The position numbers and the translations under genes were made by a program. A DNA stretch of 8,522 nt, taken from JADJLQ01 sp040007895 (GTDB lineage: Bacteria; Bacteroidota; Bacteroidia; Chitinophagales; Saprospiraceae). The DNA is taken from the NCBI GenBank assembly GCA_040007895.1, contig JBDTUE010000184.1, forward strand, positions 1 to 8,522, given 5' to 3'. Below are positions 1-6,030 of the stretch, piece after piece; the stretch's first letter is position 1, and the number at the start of each line of letters is the position of its first letter. Under the pieces are notes generated by a model. The model made no database searches, was not told the DNA's origin, and saw nothing but the letters and a program-made list of their open reading frames with translations.

Positions 1-3000
1 GCATCAGGGATTTCAGAAAGACTGGAGCATGAAATAAATATTACAGCAGATCCGAGACTAGGTTATGTACCTAAAGCAAGGTTGATAAATGCTGCAGCTC
101 AAAAACTTAGGTCCAATCAGGGATTTAGAAGTGCCTCTTCATTCACCTGGACAGAACGAGGACCTAACAGTGATGTAGTCGGACCCAGTAATGGTAATTC
201 ACGACCTGGAAATGGGATTACTTCCGGGAGAATGCGTGCTATCTGGGAGGATCTTAGTGATGCAACCCGAAAGACGGTATGGGTAGGTGGAATCGATGGA
301 GGACTTTGGAAAACGAATAATATTACACTATCCCCGGCAGCCTGGACGCCAATAAATGATTTTTTTGGAAATCTGTCCATAGCTAGTATTTGTCAGGATC
401 CCACAAATTTTAATGTCATGTATTTTGGAACAGGTGAAAAAGCAATAAATGCAGATGGAGTGCGTGGTGCAGGAATCTGGAGAAGCACCGATCATGGATT
501 GTCCTGGTCTGTCATGACTGGATCTGAGAGTTTTTGGAATGTAAGCAAAGTGGTTTGTGATAATTCCGGAAATCTATACGTAGGGTGTAATACCACTTTA
601 AATAATGCAGGATTGCAGCGTTTTACTAAGGCTAGTTCAACCTGGACGAATATCACACCTTCAGGATTGGATCCCAGAATTCCCGATATAGAGTTGAGTA
701 GTACAGGAAGATTGCATATAACTTGTGGTTATTATAATACTGTAACCGGGAGTGCAGGATATAGATATACCGATAATCCCGCCACAGTCACCAGCACCAC
801 ATGGACAGCACCTGCTGTTTCATTTAGCCCTGTTAATATTAATGTAGACCTTGCCAGCAATGGTAATACTATATATGCTTTACCATCTAATACCTCCTAT
901 GAAGTAAGCACGATTTATAAATCTACTAATGGTGGGGCTAACTGGTCAGCAACAGGTACTACACCTGCTTTTACAAGTGGTCAGGGTTGGTACTGTATGG
1001 CTGTAGCAGTCGATCCGAATAATGCAAATAATGTAATTGTAGGTAGCCTCGACTGTTATAAATCAACTAATGGAGGTACATCATGGACTAAAATATCCAA
1101 TTGGGTTGGTACTACCGGCCAATACGTTCATGCAGATCAGCAAATCATCACCTGGAATGCTAATAACCAGGTATTAATAGGTTGTGATGGTGGAATCCAC
1201 TATTCCGCTAATGGTGGAACGACTATATCTGACCGAAATACCGGATTAAGGATAAAACAATTTTATTCAGTTGCTTTACATCCTACATCTACAAACTATA
1301 TGCTGGCAGGAGCACAAGATAATGGTACTCATCAGTTGAATACTGCCGGTCTGGGAAGTTCTGTCGAAGTCACTGGTGGTGATGGTGCATTTGTGAAAAT
1401 AGATCAGGATCAGCCACAATATCAATGGGGAGCATATGTATATAGTCAATACCGTAGAAGTACGAATAGCGGAGGATCATGGTCTTCTATAAATTTTTCC
1501 TCCAGCGCCGGCAGGTTTATCAATCCATTTGATTACGATAATGTAAATAATAATTTATACGCCAGTTATTCAGCCAATACTTATTTCAGATGGAGTGCAG
1601 CTACGACCAGTTCGACGGGCACTTCTATAGCTTTTCCTGCTTTAAACACGGGCACTGTGTCAGCAGTAAAAGTGTCACCTTATTCCAGCAATACGGTTTA
1701 TTTTGGAGGAGGTCTTAGGAACAGTACAGTACTACCTACATTATACAAGGTAACGAATGCACATGCGACCCCGACATATACCAATATCATAGGCAATATC
1801 ACCGCTGTTGCAGCCACCAATATATCTAGTATTGAATTGGGTACTACTGAAAATAATATTATAGTAGCCTTCTCTAATTATGGGATTAACAATGTGTGGG
1901 TCACTAATAACGGGGGAACTTCCTGGACTACTATTGACAATAACCTTCCGGATATGCCTGTCCGATGGGCTATGTTTTATCCCGGTAATAATACTAAAGC
2001 AATTATTGCCACAGAAACAGGAGTTTGGCAAACCAGCCTTATTAATGGGGGACTTACCGTATGGGACGCTGAACCTGGATTTCCCAATGTAAGGGTAGAT
2101 ATGCTTCAATACAGAGCTTCAGATGGATTGTTAGCAGCTGCTACTCATGGCCGTGGAATTTTCACAGCCGTTGTAGGTGCATTACCGACTTGTGGTACTG
2201 TAGCTGGTTTAAACTCTTCTGCAGTTACAACTACTGGAGCAACCGTAAGCTGGACAGCATTAAGCGGTGCCTTAAATTATGATGTAGATTATAAATTAAC
2301 TTCTTCTGGTACCTGGACCAACGCAGCAACAGCTACTACAGGTATTTCAGTAAATTTAAGTGGGTTGACTTCAGGTTCTATTTATGATTGGCGCGTGAGA
2401 GCTAACTGTACAGGGGCTACTGGTGCTTATACTCAATCTCAGTTTACTACGACATCAAGTTGTGGTACGGTTTCAGGTTTGATATCTTCTGCAATTACAA
2501 CTACTGGAGCAACAGTAAGCTGGACAGCATTAATCGGAGCTTTAAATTATGATGTAGATTATAAATTAACATCTTCGGGTACATGGACGAATGCGATAAC
2601 AGGAACTACAGGTATTTCTATAAATTTAAGTGGATTGACATCAGGTTCAATCTATGATTGGAGGGTAAGAGCAAATTGCACAGGAGGTGCCGGTACTTAT
2701 GCTCAATCTCAATTTACAACGACATCAAGTTGTGGTACAGTCTCAGGGCTGATAGCCTCCTCCATTACAACTACATCAGCGACAGTAAGCTGGACGGCAT
2801 TAGGAGGTGCCTTAAATTATGATGTCGATTATAAATTAACTTCTTCCGGTACGTGGACGAATGCAGCAACGGCTACTGCCGGTATTTCTGTAAATGTAAG
2901 TGGATTGACATCTGGCTCGTCATATGATTGGAGGGTAAGAGCTAAATGTACAGGGGCTACAGGTGCATATTCCCAATCTCAGTTTACTACGATTGTAAGT

Positions 3001-3894
3001 TGTGGTACAGTTTCCGGTTTGACATCTTCTGCGATTACAGCCACGGGTGCGACTGTAAGTTGGACTGCGTTGAGTGGAGCGATCAGTTATGATGTATCTT
3101 ATAAACTAGCATCCGCCGGGACATGGATAGTTTCTATCAATGGTACTACTGCTTTGTCGAGAGCTATTTCTGGATTGACCGGAGGAAGTCTATACGATTG
3201 GCGTGTTAGAGCAAATTGTACAGGGGCTAGTGGAGCTTACGTGCAAGCACAATTTACTACGTTATCTTGTCCGGGAACATTTGATGTTTCTACCAATGGA
3301 TCCAGAGGTGGTGCGGCAGTAATCCCGTTCAATACAAATGTTTATGGTCTGATCAGTCCTTCTGGTGACAATGATTATTATCGATTCAATGTCAGCACGA
3401 CAGGATCATTCACAGTGACCTTAACTTCACTACCTGCTAATTATAATTTGTCTTTGTATAGAAATAATACCCAGGTGGCAAGCTCTCAAAATTCCTCTAC
3501 TACAAATGAATCTATTACCTACAATGCCACACAAACAGGAGCTTATTATGCCAGGATACAGGCGAATAGTACTGAATCGAATGCTACCTTATGCTATACA
3601 TTGAAAGTGACATTAGGTACGGCAACCGGACAAGACCTTGATCAGCCTGTGCTGACCAACGAATTTAATCTTTCGGTCATGCCAAATCCAGCCAGTAATG
3701 TATTAACCATTTTACCTATAGGATTGAAAGAAGAAGGACGATTTACGATTACTGATTTACAGGGAAGAGTATTGAGAAAGGATGAAATCGATGGAAATAA
3801 AATGCTGGACATCTCCGGATTGCCTGCAGGTATGTATATGGTGACTCTGAGGGAAGGTGAACGAACAGCAAATGTAAAATTTGTAAAAAACTAA
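1..3894 (+). CDS. T9SS-secreted multidomain protein: Asp-box beta-propeller, four FN3 repeats, PPC-like domain, type A sorting tail (5' partial)
   Basis: Large cell-surface or secreted protein; the specific function is unknown. The frame is open from base 1 (it reads ASGISERLEHEIN...), so the true start and signal peptide lie upstream; the TTG at 82 is not a credible start. Numbering codons from base 1 (1297 residues): residues 1-40 resemble the pre-domain linker of this family, followed by a W-x-ERGP...GRMRAI segment and VWVGGIDGGLWKT, typical of Bacteroidota propeller proteins. Five Asp-box-like motifs mark beta-propeller blades: STDHGLSW (162), STNGGANW (308), STNGGTSW (355), STNSGGSW (487), TNNGGTSW (635). 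Four FN3 domains follow at 731-1089, then a PPC-like domain at 1090-1205 (DNDYYRFNV, with cysteines at 1090 and 1198), then a T9SS type A tail at 1220-1297 (MPNPASN, LQGRVL, LPAGMYMV). Family knowledge: such proteins cross the outer membrane by T9SS and are often anchored at the surface. Adhesion or glycan/protein binding is plausible; an enzymatic role (sialidase- or GH74-like) cannot be shown. It is convergent with the kinase operon, so probably unrelated to it. Confidence 0.93.
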   Translation, partial: ASGISERLEHEINITADPRLGYVPKARLINAAAQKLRSNQGFRSASSFTWTERGPNSDVVGPSNGNSRPGNGITSGRMRAIWEDLSDATRKTVWVGGIDGGLWKTNNITLSPAAWTPINDFFGNLSIASICQDPTNFNVMYFGTGEKAINADGVRGAGIWRSTDHGLSWSVMTGSESFWNVSKVVCDNSGNLYVGCNTTLNNAGLQRFTKASSTWTNITPSGLDPRIPDIELSSTGRLHITCGYYNTVTGSAGYRYTDNPATVTSTTWTAPAVSFSPVNINVDLASNGNTIYALPSNTSYEVSTIYKSTNGGANWSATGTTPAFTSGQGWYCMAVAVDPNNANNVIVGSLDCYKSTNGGTSWTKISNWVGTTGQYVHADQQIITWNANNQVLIGCDGGIHYSANGGTTISDRNTGLRIKQFYSVALHPTSTNYMLAGAQDNGTHQLNTAGLGSSVEVTGGDGAFVKIDQDQPQYQWGAYVYSQYRRSTNSGGSWSSINFSSSAGRFINPFDYDNVNNNLYASYSANTYFRWSAATTSSTGTSIAFPALNTGTVSAVKVSPYSSNTVYFGGGLRNSTVLPTLYKVTNAHATPTYTNIIGNITAVAATNISSIELGTTENNIIVAFSNYGINNVWVTNNGGTSWTTIDNNLPDMPVRWAMFYPGNNTKAIIATETGVWQTSLINGGLTVWDAEPGFPNVRVDMLQYRASDGLLAAATHGRGIFTAVVGALPTCGTVAGLNSSAVTTTGATVSWTALSGALNYDVDYKLTSSGTWTNAATATTGISVNLSGLTSGSIYDWRVRANCTGATGAYTQSQFTTTSSCGTVSGLISSAITTTGATVSWTALIGALNYDVDYKLTSSGTWTNAITGTTGISINLSGLTSGSIYDWRVRANCTGGAGTYAQSQFTTTSSCGTVSGLIASSITTTSATVSWTALGGALNYDVDYKLTSSGTWTNAATATAGISVNVSGLTSGSSYDWRVRAKCTGATGAYSQSQFTTIVSCGTVSGLTSSAITATGATVSWTALSGAISYDVSYKLASAGTWIVSINGTTALSRAISGLTGGSLYDWRVRANCTGASGAYVQAQFTTLSCPGTFDVSTNGSRGGAAVIPFNTNVYGLISPSGDNDYYRFNVSTTGSFTVTLTSLPANYNLSLYRNNTQVASSQNSSTTNESITYNATQTGAYYARIQANSTESNATLCYTLKVTLGTATGQDLDQPVLTNEFNLSVMPNPASNVLTILPIGLKEEGRFTITDLQGRVLRKDEIDGNKMLDISGLPAGMYMVTLREGERTANVKFVKN
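2191..3267 (+). repeat. Four tandem in-register FN3-encoding repeats (270, 270, 270, 267 bp)
   Basis: Units start at 2191, 2461, 2731 and 3001, each opening with a TGT codon and the residues CGTV. Each encodes about 90 residues with the FN3 pattern: ATVSWTAL in strand B, Y-D-V-x-Y-K-L in strand C, SGLTSGS-x-YDWRVRA in strands E-F, and a Q-F-T-T end. By eye, units 1 and 2 agree at about 79 of 90 residues, units 1 and 3 at about 76, and unit 4 is clearly the most divergent. Every unit carries two cysteines, at unit residue 1 and residue 73 (NCTG or KCTG), placed as if to form one disulfide per domain. Many differences between units 1 and 2 are synonymous, while some blocks of DNA remain identical (for example around 2272-2300 and 2542-2570). 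The array probably acts as a spacer or stalk between the propeller and the C-terminal region. Confidence 0.92.
3658..3891 (+). other. T9SS type A C-terminal sorting domain (coding segment)
   Basis: The last 78 residues form a compact beta-sandwich-type tail with the landmarks of the family: a PNP motif (MPNPASN), a central D-L-Q-G-R-V-L strand, the L-P-A-G-M-Y-M-V strand, and a basic end (NVKFVKN). Family knowledge: this domain directs cargo through the type IX translocon and is normally removed on export by the sortase PorU, often with attachment to A-LPS. Its presence implies that the host encodes a T9SS elsewhere; no T9SS component is in this window. Confidence 0.92.
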
Positions 3895-3898
3895 ACAG

Positions 3899-3923
3899 AT
3901 TGAATGCAATTTCAACATTCAAT
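3899..3923. terminator. Weak candidate hairpin between convergent genes
   Basis: An 8-bp perfect inverted repeat, ATTGAATG at 3899-3906 and CATTCAAT at 3916-3923, encloses a 9-nt loop just after the stop of the large + strand gene. The stem is AT-rich and no T-run follows on the + strand; on the - strand a run of six T (complement of 3885-3890) lies about 8 nt beyond the stem. It could serve as a shared terminator for the two converging transcripts, but its stability is low. The rest of the 3895-3973 gap is AT-rich and shows nothing else. Confidence 0.3.
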
Positions 3924-3973
3924 TGAATTGAAAATTAAAAATTGTTTATTCAACTATTCGATTGTTCTAAGTA

Positions 3974-4738
3974 TTATCTGTTTTCCATCCAGGATAAAAA
4001 CTCACTGGCTTTTTCCTTACTTACCAGGATGGTGTCTTCGGTAGTGACGGACAGGATGAGCTCAAGTTTTCTATTCAGATAATGTTCAATTTCTTTTATA
4101 TAATCGTAGGAGACGAGGTATTGTCTGTTGGCTCTATAAAATTGTTTTGGATCAAGTTCGTTTTCTAATTCATCCAGGTTTTTAGAAATGGAATAATTTT
4201 TTTCGTCTTTACAATAAAATGTAGTCAGTCCTTCCCGGATCATAAAATATGCAATCCGGGTGACTGGTATAGGCAACATTTTTGATTTATAACTTACCAG
4301 GTAGCTCGTTTTAAACGGATTGGCTGATTTATTTATGGAAAGCAATAATTCAGAAAGATCCGATCGATCTTGTAAAAATTGATTTTTTAAGTTGTTTACT
4401 TTCCGTAGGGCAGCAGCCAGGGATTCTTCGGTGATAGGTTTGAGAATATAGTCTATTCCATTGGATTTAAACGCATCGAGGGCATATTTGTCATACGCTG
4501 TACAGAATATGACAGGGCTGATGATAGATACTTTTTGAAATATCTGGAAACTTAAACCATCCGCCAACTGGATATCCATAAATATCATGTCGGGTCTGCT
4601 TTCGGTTTGTAACCATTTTACACTTTGCTGAATACTTTCAAGCATAGCCACTATATCGATCCCGGGATCCAACTTTTTAAGCATCCTTTTCATGTCCGAT
4701 GCTATCTTTTTTTCATCTTCAATGATGATTACTTTCAT
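3974..4738 (-). CDS. LytTR-family response regulator
   Basis: Cytoplasmic transcription regulator of 254 residues, the normal length for REC-LytTR proteins. The receiver domain (about 1-118) has the full phosphorylation site: acidic pair E7/D8, phospho-acceptor D55 in FMDIQLADG, T80 in FCTAYDKYALDAF, and K100 in LKP. A linker (about 119-144) leads to a LytTR DNA-binding domain (about 145-250), including the conserved stretch FYRANRQYLVSYDYI. The ATG start gives MKVIIIEDE, exactly where a receiver domain should begin, and lies 20 bp inside the end of the upstream kinase gene; no Shine-Dalgarno sequence is visible, so translational coupling is likely. Family knowledge: LytTR domains bind pairs of short direct repeats upstream of target promoters. 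The partner is surely the adjacent kinase. Possible targets are its own operon and the divergent barrel gene, which is an inference from position. Confidence 0.95.
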   Translation of the reverse strand: MKVIIIEDEKKIASDMKRMLKKLDPGIDIVAMLESIQQSVKWLQTESRPDMIFMDIQLADGLSFQIFQKVSIISPVIFCTAYDKYALDAFKSNGIDYILKPITEESLAAALRKVNNLKNQFLQDRSDLSELLLSINKSANPFKTSYLVSYKSKMLPIPVTRIAYFMIREGLTTFYCKDEKNYSISKNLDELENELDPKQFYRANRQYLVSYDYIKEIEHYLNRKLELILSVTTEDTILVSKEKASEFLSWMENR

Positions 4739-5798
4739 CGTATACGGATTTGGAAGGTGCCACTAATGGCAACGTGACTGTAAAAAGATGGTCGGTATTG
4801 TCAATGACAATTTCTTTACTGCAAAGGTATTTGAATTGAAGATTGACATTGTATAATCCAAAATTGCTGGATCCTTCAATCATTTCCCGGGGTTGCAGGT
4901 TATTTTGAACGATCAATTCATGTTGGTCTGTAGTAAATATTTTTATACACAAGGGCATTTCACTGGAGATGATATTATGTTTCACTGCATTTTCAATTAA
5001 GATCTGAAGTGTCAGTGGTGGGATATTCCAACTATTGTATTCAGGGTCGATATGCATTGAAATTTCCAATGCTTTTTCAAAACGCATTTTAAGAAGATAA
5101 AAATAGGATTTTAAAAATTCCAGTTCCTGTTCTAATAAGACAAGATCCCTGGATCTATGGTTCAGTAAATATCTGTATGTATTGGAAAGTTGGATTACAT
5201 AATTTTCCACCTGCTCCGGATGAGTACTTGCCAGTGCTTTTAAAGAATTGAGTGAATTGAATAAAAAATGTGGATTGACCTGTTGACGCAACGCTTCAAA
5301 TTGTGACCGTATATTTTCTTTTTCGAGCTGAGCTTTTTCCAATTTCAATAATTTTTGCTCATCATTCATTCTGCTGGCCCGGTATACCATTAAAATAAGA
5401 GCATGAGGAAAAATCAAATAATTATTCAAATTCAATACCGTATGAAGAGAATTCTTATTGAAAAAATGAATCGTTGAATCTTTGGCAATATCATGGATGT
5501 ATGTAAAATATAATGAGACCCAGGAAATGATCATCGCCATCACCAGTTCGCTGATGAGCCAAAAGTTTAACTGAGCAGCATATTTTCCTTTAAAAGGGAG
5601 TTTTGGTTTTAGCCAATCCGAAGTATGAATGGCGCCACACAATAACCAGTTCAATATACAATACAGTATAGAAATGGTTAATGAAACAAAAAACCGGAGC
5701 AGGGTCATTCTCTCTTCGAGCAGGGAAGGAAGAAAAAACAACAGACTGATGATAACAGCAATAAAAAGTCCTGTCCTGAAATAATATTTCTTTATCAC
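4719..5798 (-). CDS. LytS/YpdA-type membrane sensor histidine kinase (HisKA_6-like, PF06580 type)
   Basis: Inner-membrane sensor kinase of 359 residues. The N-terminal part has four hydrophobic segments (about 10-27, 36-57, 78-101, 122-140) joined by very short loops, the longest extracytoplasmic one being about 20 residues, so there is no periplasmic, PAS or GAF sensor domain. A charged probable coiled coil (about 144-172) leads to the phospho-acceptor motif QQVNPHFLFNSLN, with His177 the expected phosphorylation site. The N box is LQILIENAVKHN (265-276). The G box SNFGLYNVNLQF (311-322) keeps G-L-x-N-V but has N-F where other members usually have a Gly. The start is a GTG at 5798: an in-frame TGA lies seven codons upstream, and the first internal ATG (residue 31) would delete the first membrane helix. 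It is the first gene of a two-gene operon with the LytTR regulator, which it should phosphorylate. The signal is unknown; a membrane or lipid-phase cue is possible. Confidence 0.93.
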   Translation of the reverse strand: MIKKYYFRTGLFIAVIISLLFFLPSLLEERMTLLRFFVSLTISILYCILNWLLCGAIHTSDWLKPKLPFKGKYAAQLNFWLISELVMAMIISWVSLYFTYIHDIAKDSTIHFFNKNSLHTVLNLNNYLIFPHALILMVYRASRMNDEQKLLKLEKAQLEKENIRSQFEALRQQVNPHFLFNSLNSLKALASTHPEQVENYVIQLSNTYRYLLNHRSRDLVLLEQELEFLKSYFYLLKMRFEKALEISMHIDPEYNSWNIPPLTLQILIENAVKHNIISSEMPLCIKIFTTDQHELIVQNNLQPREMIEGSSNFGLYNVNLQFKYLCSKEIVIDNTDHLFTVTLPLVAPSKSVYDESNHH

Positions 5799-5817
5799 CC
5801 TGTTTTTAAATATACCT

Positions 5818-5825
5818 CAAAACTA
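5818..5825 (-). promoter_or_regulatory. Candidate Bacteroidota -7 box for the kinase-regulator operon
   Basis: On the - strand this reads TAGTTTTG, a full match to the Bacteroidota -7 consensus TAnnTTTG. It ends 19 nt before the GTG start of the kinase, implying a 5' leader of only about a dozen nucleotides. No TTG or TTTG at the expected -33 spacing can be seen, so this rests on one element plus position. It is the only match on this strand in the 231-bp intergenic region. Confidence 0.5.
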
Positions 5826-5907
5826 CTGAGATTCAATCGGTCTCCCTGCATTTCAGCTTGATTTTTGGCAGCTTCAGGTTTCATTCTGAATGGCTCTATA
5901 GGTGTGA

Positions 5908-5927
5908 TTCAAAAAGGCTGATTTGAA
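5908..5927. promoter_or_regulatory. Dyad TTCAAA-N8-TTTGAA in the divergent promoter region
   Basis: Perfect 6-bp inverted repeat with an 8-nt spacer, near the middle of the region between the kinase operon and the barrel gene, about 80 bp from each candidate promoter box. Half-sites one helical turn apart (14 bp centre to centre) could bind a dimeric regulator. The composition is AT-rich, so a dyad of this size may arise by chance. LytTR proteins usually bind direct rather than inverted repeats, so it need not be the site of the neighbouring regulator. Confidence 0.25.
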
Positions 5928-5996
5928 GTGAACTATTCTATGCTCAAAACAGTCATAATAGGTTTTCAAATCAACGGTTTAAAAAACATAGACAAA

Positions 5997-6004
5997 TAAA
6001 TTTG
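5997..6004 (+). promoter_or_regulatory. Candidate Bacteroidota -7 box for the outer-membrane barrel gene
   Basis: TAAATTTG matches the TAnnTTTG consensus and ends 25 nt before the ATG at 6030. It is the only + strand match in the intergenic region. No clear -33 TTG is present; the nearest resemblance is GGTTT at 5976-5980 with a short 16-nt spacer. The box lies within a perfect dyad, ACAAAT-AA-ATTTGT (5992-6005), so a protein bound there would block RNA polymerase. The leader between box and start codon is AT-rich and lacks a Shine-Dalgarno sequence, as is usual in this phylum. Confidence 0.55.
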
Positions 6005-6016
6005 TGCCAGATAAAT

Positions 6017-6030
6017 TAATTGCACAATTA
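6017..6030 (+). promoter_or_regulatory. Small dyad TAATTG-CA-CAATTA touching the start codon
   Basis: A 6-2-6 perfect inverted repeat whose last base is the A of the ATG of the barrel gene. Its 2-nt loop is too small for a full RNA hairpin, so as RNA only a shortened stem could form; as DNA it could be a compact operator. It has the same 6-2-6 geometry as the dyad over the -7 box (5992-6005), with centres 25 bp apart. Chance occurrence in AT-rich DNA is quite possible. Confidence 0.22.

Noticed and set aside
117..380. 87-codon open frame on the - strand inside the large secreted-protein gene
   Set aside because: Lies wholly opposite a strongly supported coding frame, has no recognisable domain and no separate promoter.
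670..687. RIP motif (DPRIPD) suggesting a true sialidase with the F/Y-RIP active-site arginine
   Set aside because: The preceding residue is Pro rather than Phe or Tyr, and the motif lies after the first Asp box instead of before the propeller; most likely chance.
1741..2109. Overlapping open frames on both strands (1741-2109 on -, 1880-2092 on +) within the propeller region
   Set aside because: Alternative-frame shadows of the propeller coding sequence; the translated sequences show no family features.
2191..3267. The regular 270-bp repeats considered as a CRISPR-like or mobile repeat array
   Set aside because: The repeats are fully in frame, contiguous without spacers, and encode FN3 domains.
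3918..3927. 10-bp palindrome TTCAATTGAA in the convergent gap, considered as a regulator site
   Set aside because: It lies between two gene ends where no promoter is expected and is low-complexity AT-rich sequence.
5882..5892. CATTC-T-GAATG palindrome in the divergent intergenic region
   Set aside because: Only five base pairs around one base, not aligned with either promoter box; too weak to list as a site.
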